NCBI GenBank assembly: GCA_028819845.1
Contig: JAPPKS010000034.1
Span: forward strand, 1 to 50,116
Length of the DNA: 50,116 nucleotides
Source: Candidatus Poribacteria bacterium
GTDB taxonomy: Bacteria; Poribacteria; WGA-4E; PCPOR2b
Direction: 5' to 3'
Shown here: piece by piece, positions 17,591-25,026 of the stretch
How positions within the stretch are numbered: the stretch's first letter is position 1
How the letters are laid out: each line of letters opens with the position of its first letter
Notes under the pieces: generated by a model
Told to the model about the DNA's origin: nothing
What the model saw: the letters and a program-made list of their open reading frames with translations, nothing else
The model's database searches: none
Program-made: the position numbers and the translations under genes

Positions 17591-18541
17591 ATGCCATTTA
17601 ACGTAATCAATACACAGCATTATTTAACGAACGATGCCAGAACTTGCTTGGAGAAGAATGACTGTGAAATAATTGACGACTCCCTGAGTGATATAACGGA
17701 AGATGAATTCTGCCGGACAATACGAGGTATAGACGCGGTAATTGCTGGCAGTGAACGATATACGGATAAGGTATTTAAGGCGGCTGACAAGCTGAAGATT
17801 ATCGCACGGACAGGGGCAGGCTATGACCAAGTCGACTTAAGAGCTGCGACAAAGCATGCCGTCTGGGTTACCACAACGCCAGGGGCAGGAAGCCATGCCG
17901 TCTCCGATTTTACTATCGGCCTCATCCTATGCTTGTTAAGAAACATTCCCGCGATGGCTCAGGAGATGAAGAACGGAGAATGGAGGCAATTCGCAGGCAG
18001 GGAACTGTCAAGTATGACCGTAGGCGTTATCGGGGCTGGTGCAATAGGGCAGGAAGTCATAAAAAAAGCAAGGGGATTTGGTGCAAGCGTTCTCGCGTTT
18101 GACGTTTATCATGACCATGCTTTCGCAGAGAATTGGCAAATCCGATACGTCCCGCTGGATGAATTGATGGCTCAGTCCGACATTGTTACCCTGCACACCG
18201 CGCTCAACGAGCACACGCAAGGCCTAATAGACGAGCGAAGGTTAAAGTTGATGAAAAAGGACGCATATCTGGTAAACACTAGTAGACCGGACGTAGTGGT
18301 TAAAAGCGCATTAATTAATGCACTAAAGGAAAAGCAGATTGCGGGCGCAGCAATAGATGTTCACGATCCTGCGCCTTGTCCGCCAGGTGATTCACTCGTT
18401 CAACTGGACAACGTAATCTCCACACCTTGGACAGCATACAAAACGGAAGAGGCTATTGACCGGATGTGTGACACGGCGGCAAACGACATAGTAACAGTCT
18501 TGAGAGGTGGGGCGCCGCGTTTTCCAGTGAATGAACTGTGA
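17591..18541 (+). CDS. D-2-hydroxyacid dehydrogenase homologue lacking catalytic Glu and His
   Basis: A 316-residue protein with the full D-isomer 2-hydroxyacid dehydrogenase fold. The substrate-domain block IARTGAGYDQVDL and the NAD motif GVIGAGAIGQEV are present, followed by a Rossmann Asp (AFDVYHD). The catalytic Arg is kept (NTSR, R232). The residue 29 further on, a Glu in active members, is Ala (A261 in DVHDPAP), and the catalytic His of the TPH motif is Trp (W280 in STPWTAYKTEE). It should therefore bind NAD but not catalyse the usual reaction. The start is ATG 17591; a TTG directly before it is possible. The ribosome-binding site is weak, but the promoter is near-consensus. It is divergent from the epimerase gene. 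Confidence 0.88.
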   Translation: MPFNVINTQHYLTNDARTCLEKNDCEIIDDSLSDITEDEFCRTIRGIDAVIAGSERYTDKVFKAADKLKIIARTGAGYDQVDLRAATKHAVWVTTTPGAGSHAVSDFTIGLILCLLRNIPAMAQEMKNGEWRQFAGRELSSMTVGVIGAGAIGQEVIKKARGFGASVLAFDVYHDHAFAENWQIRYVPLDELMAQSDIVTLHTALNEHTQGLIDERRLKLMKKDAYLVNTSRPDVVVKSALINALKEKQIAGAAIDVHDPAPCPPGDSLVQLDNVISTPWTAYKTEEAIDRMCDTAANDIVTVLRGGAPRFPVNEL

Positions 18542-18626
18542 GCTTGGAAGGTTTTGGCTGCCCATTATCATTCAGGGCTTATGAGCAAATGGATGTAGTT
18601 TCGCGAGTCATAGCGGATTGTAGGGC

Positions 18627-18749
18627 GTGTTCAGACTCGACGCCCATATTACGCAGGATATCCTGACCCGCATTCGTGATGACGCATCAAATTACAACAT
18701 CTTTTTGTTCAACTACATGAGCTATATGTTTTCAAGAGGTAAAGACTGA
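18627..18749 (+). other. Possible gene remnant or 40-codon leader ORF coupled to the NHL gene
   Basis: An open frame beginning GTG 18627 (a TAG stop lies two codons before) encodes 40 residues, including DAHITQDILTRIRDDASNYN, and ends with TGA overlapping the ATG of the next gene (TGATG at 18747-18751). Codon make-up looks protein-like, and the TGATG overlap is what one sees between coupled genes. It may be the surviving 3' end of a lost gene or a short coupled ORF. I do not recognise it. Confidence 0.3.
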
Positions 18750-19612
18750 TGACATTCGGTTCAGGCGATTATACATACAAAGTTGCAGAGGGTTGGGGGA
18801 CGTTGCCAGAAGGTTGGACATGGGGCTGGATTCCGGCGGTCGCATGTGATTCACAGGATCGCGTTTATGTTTATTCGCGCAGCGAACACCCGTTAGTTAT
18901 CTTTGACCGCGAAGGAAACTTCCTGGCGTCGTGGGGTGACGACATCTTGGAGGATGCACACGGTATATACATTGATGCCGAGGACGACGTTTACTGTACC
19001 GAGCGTAACACGCATTGCGTACGTAAGTTGAATCCAAATGGAGAACTGTTGATGACGCTCGGCGTGCCCGGTCAACCCGCACCAAAGGATGGCGACCCGT
19101 TTAACCTTCCGACGGATTTGGCAATTGCTTCAACCGGCGAGCTGTTCGTTTCGGATGGCTACGGTAATTCACGAGTCCATAAGTATTCGCCTGACGGAGA
19201 CCTGTTAATGTCTTGGGGCGAATCGGGAAGCGGACCAGGGCAGTTCCAACTATCCCATTGCGTGCGGATAGACAAGCACGACCGTGTTTGGATTTGTGAC
19301 CGAGAGAACAATCGAATTCAAATCTTCGATACTGAAGGGCATTTCCTGTCAGAGTGGACAGATTTGAGGCGCCCTGACACCGTATATTTTGACCCAAATG
19401 ACGATGTCGTTTACCTTGCCGAAGCAGAAGGCCAAGTTAGTATCTACACACTTGACGGCAAACAGATTACTAACTGGGGCGGTGCGAAAAAAAGCCGGGT
19501 TCCCGGTGAATTCCTTGGCGCGCCGCACGGCATTTGGATGGATTCCCATGGCGATCTTTACGTCGGCGAGGTAGCGGTAGAGGGGCGGTTACAGAAGTTC
19601 ATCCGCCAATAG
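18749..19612 (+). CDS. NHL-repeat six-bladed beta-propeller protein
   Basis: A 287-residue protein composed of NHL-type blades. The motifs recur about every 45-50 residues: ACDSQDRVYVYSRSEHPLVI, DAEDDVYCTERNTHCVRKLN, ASTGELFVSDGYGNSRVHKY, DKHDRVWICDRENNRIQIFD, DPNDDVVYLAEAEGQVSIYT and a last blade ending in GRLQKF. No signal peptide is visible. The arrangement resembles peptidylglycine alpha-amidating-lyase-like propellers common in this kind of genome; catalytic function is not assured. AGAGGT precedes the ATG, which overlaps a short upstream frame by TGATG. About 93 bases separate it from the LpoB-like gene. Confidence 0.83.
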   Translation: MTFGSGDYTYKVAEGWGTLPEGWTWGWIPAVACDSQDRVYVYSRSEHPLVIFDREGNFLASWGDDILEDAHGIYIDAEDDVYCTERNTHCVRKLNPNGELLMTLGVPGQPAPKDGDPFNLPTDLAIASTGELFVSDGYGNSRVHKYSPDGDLLMSWGESGSGPGQFQLSHCVRIDKHDRVWICDRENNRIQIFDTEGHFLSEWTDLRRPDTVYFDPNDDVVYLAEAEGQVSIYTLDGKQITNWGGAKKSRVPGEFLGAPHGIWMDSHGDLYVGEVAVEGRLQKFIRQ

Positions 19613-19705
19613 TTTGATGTAGATGAATTGATTAATTTCAATCGTTGAAGCCGTTCTTTCGACCGTAAAATTAGAATAAACCCATCTACAATTTAGGAAG
19701 ACATC

Positions 19706-20326
19706 ATGAAAAACATAGCGAAACATCATTTGTACACGGTTAATTTCCTTGTTGTAATAATCATGTTTATTGGATGCAGTGCCCATAAAACTGTAGAACG
19801 CATTGAGACAGACACCACCGTTGATCTTTCTGGACGGTGGAACGACACGGACTCTCGTCAGGTATCCGAAGAGATGATTCTAGACTGTCTAAATCACCCG
19901 TGGATCACGAATCACATGACGCAATCCAAGGCCGTGAAGCCCATCGTCATTGTTGGAGCGATTCGTAATATGAGCATGGAACACATCGCAATTAACACAT
20001 TTGTGAACGATATCGAACGTGCCTTCATCAATTCAGGCCGAGTTACCGTCGTCGCCAGTGCAGAAGAAAGAGGGGAACTTCGCGCGGAAAAAGAAGATCA
20101 GAGTGAGTTCGCACGTGCTGAAACTATCAAGAGAATGCGGCGCGAACACGGCGCAGACTATATGATGACTGGCGAAATCAACACCATTCAAGATCGCGAA
20201 GGTGGTACCCAGGTCACCTATTACCAAGTGGATTTAATCCTCACAGACATTGAATCAAATGAGAAGGTTTGGTTGGGGCAAAAGAAAATTAAGAAACTTA
20301 TCGAACGTAAGAAGGCTGTCTTCTAG
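19706..20326 (+). CDS. LpoB-like lipoprotein (penicillin-binding protein activator family)
   Basis: A 206-residue lipoprotein with a signal peptide ending MFIGC (lipid Cys at 24). The domain after residue 45 fits the LpoB family (PF13036 type): DLSGRWNDTDSRQVSEEMI, the NMSMEHIAINTFVNDIERAF block with SGRVTVVAS, GADYMMTGEI and QVDLILTDIESNEKVWLGQK. In enterobacteria LpoB activates the synthase PBP1B from the outer membrane; in distant bacteria the role is unproven. GGAAG precedes the ATG. The next gene starts 3 bases after the stop and encodes a COG3014-like lipoprotein, a pairing I recall from other bacteria, so the two probably work together. Confidence 0.85.
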   Translation: MKNIAKHHLYTVNFLVVIIMFIGCSAHKTVERIETDTTVDLSGRWNDTDSRQVSEEMILDCLNHPWITNHMTQSKAVKPIVIVGAIRNMSMEHIAINTFVNDIERAFINSGRVTVVASAEERGELRAEKEDQSEFARAETIKRMRREHGADYMMTGEINTIQDREGGTQVTYYQVDLILTDIESNEKVWLGQKKIKKLIERKKAVF

Positions 20327-20329
20327 TGC

Positions 20330-21928
20330 ATGCCGACGCAATTTTTTCCCCACACAGTTCCTTCACGCCGACGAACCCGTATTTTGCTTCCATCGCTGCA
20401 ATCGCCGGATAATCCCCGCCAAAATAGGCCATCTCTCTTTCGTCTGTTGGCAATACACTTTTGCGGACAATTTGCCATATGGAGAGTGGGCTTTTCACTT
20501 ATTCTGCCAATCCTCATCGGATGCGGCGGTTACAGCATGCACGAAGTGCGCCTCGCAATTGAACGAGGAGAATTTGAAACCGCATTAACACATCTTGATA
20601 AAGAGGATTCGAAAAAAAGAAACCTCCCCTACCTTTTCGAACGAGGTCTCATTGCCCACTATGCAAATCGCTTTGAGGAAAGCAATCAGGAATTTGAACG
20701 CGCCGAGATTATCGCCGAAGATCTTTACACGAAAAGTATCTCCAAGGAGATTGCATCCCTTCTGACCTCAGATACTATTCGTCCGTATCCAGGTACACGT
20801 TACGAAAGGATGCTTATTCACTACTACCGCGCCCTTAACTACGCCTATCTGAATCTTCCGGACGATGCCTTGGTCGAATGTCGGCGTGCGGGCCAACTTC
20901 TCCAATACTACTCCGATGAAGACGAAACCTACAATTTTGCCGGTGCAGCATTCGTCGCTTATCTCTCGGGAATCTTCTATGAATGGGTCGAGGACTGGAA
21001 CAACGCATATATTGCCTATCAATGGGCGGAGGCAGGGTATCAGCGTTACGCAGCACAGCTTGGCGTTTCACCGCCAGACGACATCGGACATGCACTCGTT
21101 CGGCTCGCACGCCTTTTGGGATTCGTTGAAGATTTGAATCGTTACACAGAACTATATGGAGAACCGCTTCCGTCTCCGCCCGGTTTTGGTGAACTCATCT
21201 TCATCTACGAAAGTGGCTTTGTCCCGCACAAAACTACGGAAAACCTCTATTTCCCAATCTTAAAAACTGACCCAATCGTCAGCGGAAAAAAGAGGCGCGA
21301 AGAAAACGAAGACGAACTCTGGGAATTCGCGGACACAGTCTCGCGGCGTAGAAACCTCCGTTACGAGAAAGTAGAACTCGAATATCTGTTGCGAGTAGCA
21401 ATTCCGGTCTACACATCGAATCGCCCTCGATTGGTGCAGGTCAATTTAGAAGTTGAATCTTTGTCAGATCCTACTCACCGTGATAGGATTGATGCAGATA
21501 GCCAACATTCGGAAATCCCAAATCCCGAACCGCGCGCATCGTACATCCAGGCGAACAGTGTCCTAGTCGAAGATGTTGAAGGCGCCGCTCTCGCCACATT
21601 CGCGTCCGAGCAGAATACGATTCTGATCCGAACCGTCGTGCGCGCAATTTTGAAATACTTGGCTTTTCGCCGCGCGGACAAGAAAGGGGATTTACTTGGT
21701 AACCTCGTGAATTTATTCAACGTCGCTACAGAGCGGGCAGACACCCGCTCTTGGGAGACACTTCCAAATCAGATATCTCTCGTGCGAATGTCACTTCCTG
21801 CGGGATCGCATAACGTAACACTCTACTTTTTAGACGATGACGGGATACATCTGAGAACAGAAACCCTTTCAGACGTAAAAATCGAAGCAAACGGAAAGAC
21901 ATTTTTAAATTACCGGACGTTTGAGTGA
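20330..21928 (+). CDS. COG3014-like TPR-type lipoprotein, partner of LpoB
   Basis: Up to 532 residues. A lipoprotein signal (VGFSLILPILIGC) ends at residue 65 counted from ATG 20330. The N-terminal 40-50 residues before it are basic and proline-rich and do not look like a signal peptide, so the true start may be TTG 20447 or GTG 20486; I keep the ATG because it lies 3 bases after the LpoB stop. The middle holds helical TPR-like repeats (LDKEDSKKRNLPYLFERGLI, YYRALNYAYLNLPDDALVE, AYQWAEAGYQRYA). The end shows the COG3014 signature RTVVRAILKYLAF, then ERADTRSWETLPNQI and MSLPAGSH. Likely envelope-located. The last 8 bases overlap the next gene. Confidence 0.8.
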   Translation: MPTQFFPHTVPSRRRTRILLPSLQSPDNPRQNRPSLFRLLAIHFCGQFAIWRVGFSLILPILIGCGGYSMHEVRLAIERGEFETALTHLDKEDSKKRNLPYLFERGLIAHYANRFEESNQEFERAEIIAEDLYTKSISKEIASLLTSDTIRPYPGTRYERMLIHYYRALNYAYLNLPDDALVECRRAGQLLQYYSDEDETYNFAGAAFVAYLSGIFYEWVEDWNNAYIAYQWAEAGYQRYAAQLGVSPPDDIGHALVRLARLLGFVEDLNRYTELYGEPLPSPPGFGELIFIYESGFVPHKTTENLYFPILKTDPIVSGKKRREENEDELWEFADTVSRRRNLRYEKVELEYLLRVAIPVYTSNRPRLVQVNLEVESLSDPTHRDRIDADSQHSEIPNPEPRASYIQANSVLVEDVEGAALATFASEQNTILIRTVVRAILKYLAFRRADKKGDLLGNLVNLFNVATERADTRSWETLPNQISLVRMSLPAGSHNVTLYFLDDDGIHLRTETLSDVKIEANGKTFLNYRTFE

Positions 21929-24590
21929 ATTGCGCGTGACGCCAAGTTCACTAGATTATTTGGAATATAAGGAAGAACAATCTGTGCAGACTGACATGAA
22001 TTCACCCTCTGCCGATGGTGAAAATTGTTCAACGGAGACGCTTGACGTTACGGCGCTTCCAGCAGCACGCCGCTTCAAAGAAGGACAGTTCGTAATTACG
22101 GTGGAACTTCAAACGCCGAGAGAATTCGAGGACCCAAACTTCCAAAAGCAGTTCAAGCGATATCAGCGCCTAGTGCGGAAGGGATGGGTCGACGCGGTTA
22201 CCGTCGTGGATTTTCCCCGCTTTACTGGGAAAATGGATAATCTGGAAGTGCTGGGAGACACGCCGGAACCTATCTTCACGATTGCTGCCAATGCCCGAAC
22301 GCGTAAAACAGTGATAGATCGAGTTAACCGCGCAATCGGTAACGGAGCAAAGGGCGTACTAGTCGTGTCGGGCGGTCACCCAATACGAAAAATCCCCGGC
22401 GCGTCTCGGTTACTACCAATGAACTCGTTCAGGATACTCTCGCTCCTCAACGGTATGCGCAGCGCCGGCACACTACCGTCCGATGTGTCGATTTGGGCGG
22501 TGGAAAACCCTTTTGCAGGCAAATCCGTGATCGCGCGCGTGGATCGCTTACAGCAGAAACTAGACGCTGGCGCCGAAGCGATACTAACTCAGCCGCCCCT
22601 GCTCTGGGACGTTTTTTCAAAATGGCAGCATCTAGTTTTTGAACGCGGTTTAGCGCAACGGATTCCAATCGTCGTGGGACTGCCAGTAATCGCCTCTGTA
22701 AAGGCGCTTCGCTTTTGGTTCTTGCTGGTCGGCATTAGCCAACGAAATCCGGAGGCGCATGCACTCCTCGAACAATTCAAGGAAGCGGAAGCCGCCGGCA
22801 AAGAAGCTTTCCGCGCATTCCGTTCGAATTGGACTGTCGAACTCATAAAGAAAATTTGTCAACTTCCCGGCGTCGCGGGGATACATCTCATGCCAATTCA
22901 GGCTTCCCGCGACATTGAAAAGATTCTTGCGGCAGCGAAATTGGCGCCAGCGGATCGGGCTCGCGAAGACCTTGAACAACTCATTCCCCGTTTGCAAGAC
23001 CTGGGTGTTACGGTCGTTCACGAACCTGGGCTCGTTGACCTAGGGTACGTCGAGGAATTTCGCAATGCTTTGGAAGCCTTGAAAAATTCGTTAGGCGAAT
23101 TGCCGCCCAAATGGCGGCCCGCCCGTTTTAGAACTTACTGGAACCGTATTGCTTATAAGCACCATTTCCGAGCTCCCATCGCATTTCGACCCTTTGTGAA
23201 GAACGGGGCGGAGGAGAGTTCCGTCTCAAAAGATTGGGAACTGGCGGTCGATCTGCGGCAGCACGCGTCGACACAAGAATTAGCAACGTCAATTCCAAGG
23301 ATGTTGGAACAGGTCGTACGCGGAGAGACGGAGTGCGCCAACGGTGTCGTGATTGGCGATTATGTTCCCTATACTAAGAGTCACGTCTGGAAATTCAATG
23401 ACGCGTTCTGGCAGCATAAAACTCCCTTCATGGCGGCGCATAATCGGGACTATCGAGACGCCGTGCACGGGTCGCCGGATATGAATGAAGCGTTGACTCG
23501 TTACACCGCTGAGAAATTCTTGAATCAACTTCAAGCAATCGGCGATACCGGTGATGAGTACGTCTACGTCGAGATTGGTATTGCAAGCGTCGAACGCGCC
23601 CGCATCTTCATTGACATGTTGGTTGAACTCGCCCGTTCGAAAGGAATTGAGAGTCTGTTGAAACAGATGACGTACCTTATGGCTGATTTTTCAGATTCCG
23701 TGCTGTCAGAAGCACAGGCCGAATTAGGAACGGCGCGAAACGAGATACCACTCACGTATCTGCCCCTACACGCTGAAGCTCCCTTGCAGGCACTGAGTCC
23801 CTTCGCGGGCCGCATTGTGCGAATACATTCGACAAACGTCACAGATAACGTTCCGACGGATAAAGTCGCACAGATAGACGGACATCACTATCTCATTCAT
23901 GCTCGCCTCTATCTGCCGGCAGAAATATTAAAGAAATTAGCGGAAAAGTATAATCTCAATAGCCAAAGTTTGGAAGCGGATCTCCGGCAACTTTCAACGC
24001 CTGATGCGGAAGTGAAGGAGTTTCTGACTCACTATCAGTCGGATTTTAGGAATAAGCTTGGTGCGGAGGAAGGCGGCCGTCAATTCTATCATTTCTGGTT
24101 GGACCTCTGGAATGGTTTCAAGTTAGAGGAACGCTACGTTGCCATCCCTGCTTTGGCCGACCTTCGCTTCATTGAAACACCGGAAATTCCCGATCAAGGG
24201 AATGTTCTGCACGAAATTTTGGCTGAGTACCCGCATAATGTATGGATACACCTTTCCAATCGCGCGATTGAGGGTGCATTACAGATGCTTGAACTGCTTC
24301 ACCCACAAGGCGTACTGGAGATTATCGACCTACTAGTAACAGAGATTTCGGACTATCACCATGTTCCACCGCGCCAGTCCAAAAAAACTGGGCGTCCGCT
24401 TTATCGAAGCGGATTCAAGGGGCCAGCCAAGTATGAGGGGTCTGCCGTGGATTGGATAAATGCTCGTCTACTTCGGGCAATGTCAGAGAGACTTTACCCG
24501 AACGCCGTGACAACTTTTACCAGCCTAGAGCGGTTTGATCCCGCCAAAAAGCATATGTCTATTATGGAGCTATGCCCCAATTCGGGCTAG
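21921..24590 (+). CDS. Fusion of MTHFR-like and methyltransferase-like domains
   Basis: An 889-residue soluble protein. Residues about 55-340 look like a methylenetetrahydrofolate reductase (MetF) barrel: FVITVELQTPREFED with a candidate acid Glu62, DAVTVVDFPR, GAKGVLVVSGGHP, GAEAILTQPPLLWDVF and IPIVVGLPVI. Residues about 520-875 look like a Rossmann methyltransferase: YVYVEIGIASVERARIFID (motif I without the usual GxGxG), LMADFSDSVL (589-595 DFSDSVL), NVTDNVPTDKV (639-649) and LLHPQGVLEIIDL (about 792-804), ending with GPAKYEGSAVDWIN. The linker 340-520 is unassigned. The TTG start overlaps the COG3014-like gene by 8 bases; ATG 21996 is an alternative. Pathway unknown; folate-dependent methyl transfer is inference. 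Confidence 0.75.
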   Translation: MSELRVTPSSLDYLEYKEEQSVQTDMNSPSADGENCSTETLDVTALPAARRFKEGQFVITVELQTPREFEDPNFQKQFKRYQRLVRKGWVDAVTVVDFPRFTGKMDNLEVLGDTPEPIFTIAANARTRKTVIDRVNRAIGNGAKGVLVVSGGHPIRKIPGASRLLPMNSFRILSLLNGMRSAGTLPSDVSIWAVENPFAGKSVIARVDRLQQKLDAGAEAILTQPPLLWDVFSKWQHLVFERGLAQRIPIVVGLPVIASVKALRFWFLLVGISQRNPEAHALLEQFKEAEAAGKEAFRAFRSNWTVELIKKICQLPGVAGIHLMPIQASRDIEKILAAAKLAPADRAREDLEQLIPRLQDLGVTVVHEPGLVDLGYVEEFRNALEALKNSLGELPPKWRPARFRTYWNRIAYKHHFRAPIAFRPFVKNGAEESSVSKDWELAVDLRQHASTQELATSIPRMLEQVVRGETECANGVVIGDYVPYTKSHVWKFNDAFWQHKTPFMAAHNRDYRDAVHGSPDMNEALTRYTAEKFLNQLQAIGDTGDEYVYVEIGIASVERARIFIDMLVELARSKGIESLLKQMTYLMADFSDSVLSEAQAELGTARNEIPLTYLPLHAEAPLQALSPFAGRIVRIHSTNVTDNVPTDKVAQIDGHHYLIHARLYLPAEILKKLAEKYNLNSQSLEADLRQLSTPDAEVKEFLTHYQSDFRNKLGAEEGGRQFYHFWLDLWNGFKLEERYVAIPALADLRFIETPEIPDQGNVLHEILAEYPHNVWIHLSNRAIEGALQMLELLHPQGVLEIIDLLVTEISDYHHVPPRQSKKTGRPLYRSGFKGPAKYEGSAVDWINARLLRAMSERLYPNAVTTFTSLERFDPAKKHMSIMELCPNSG

Positions 24591-24729
24591 ATGTATGACC
24601 CAACGACATAGCAATCAAAGGCAGATGGCTGACATTCTTGAAGAAAGCCATTGCGCCTACCAAGATTGTTAACACCTTCCAGAATCACCGAATTAGCCTT
24701 TTCACTCAGTGGTGTGAAAAATTCTCTTG

Positions 24730-24743
24730 TAGGCATGAGCCTA
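24730..24743. promoter_or_regulatory. Inverted repeat TAGGC-N4-GCCTA, candidate activator site
   Basis: TAGGC (24730-24734) and GCCTA (24739-24743) form a perfect inverted repeat. It lies about 90 bases upstream of the predicted sigma-54 start, the usual distance range for enhancer-type sites. A related palindrome ATTAGGCCTAAT stands at 24779-24790. Protein binding is inference. Confidence 0.4.
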
Positions 24744-24778
24744 GATTATCTCAATCTGTCTGAATTTGGTTGAATGAA

Positions 24779-24790
24779 ATTAGGCCTAAT
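24779..24790. promoter_or_regulatory. 12-base perfect palindrome ATTAGGCCTAAT
   Basis: A perfect 12-base palindrome 10 bases upstream of the -24 element. It shares the TAGG/CCTA half-sites with the inverted repeat at 24730-24743, so both may bind the same dimeric regulator (inference). Confidence 0.4.
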
Positions 24791-24800
24791 CCGCTCGGAC

Positions 24801-24816
24801 TGGCATATAAATTGCG
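24801..24816 (+). promoter_or_regulatory. Sigma-54 (-24/-12) promoter candidate of the kinase operon
   Basis: TGGCA (24801-24805) and TTGC (24812-24815) stand with exactly the spacing of the sigma-54 consensus (GG to GC 12 bases), preceded by C as preferred. The match is TGGCAT-A-TAAA-TTGCG against TGGCAC-R-N4-TTGCW. Transcription would start near 24827. The operon it precedes ends with a sigma-54 activator gene, so autoregulation is likely. Confidence 0.6.
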
Positions 24817-25026
24817 TATATTGAGTATTGAACTTGGCTGCAGATGTTCGGATGATAGCTTTCCGTTTCCATCCGCAAGCCGGGCGGTCATGGTTATGCG
24901 GCTTGATTTATACATTAACGTAGAAGCACAAAATCACTTCCATTTCGCCGCCTTCATGGGCCAAACTCGACAGCCCCGCAGCTAGATAGACCAATTCCTT
25001 GAACTAAACCGTTACAGGAGAATTAA

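Larger units (their letters stand above)
24591..25026. other. Regulatory intergenic region ahead of the kinase operon
   Basis: These 436 bases contain no convincing gene. They hold two related inverted repeats and a -24/-12 promoter, listed separately, then a leader of about 200 bases before the kinase gene. A 71-codon open frame here (24770-24985) has no ribosome-binding site and no protein-like character. Confidence 0.7.
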
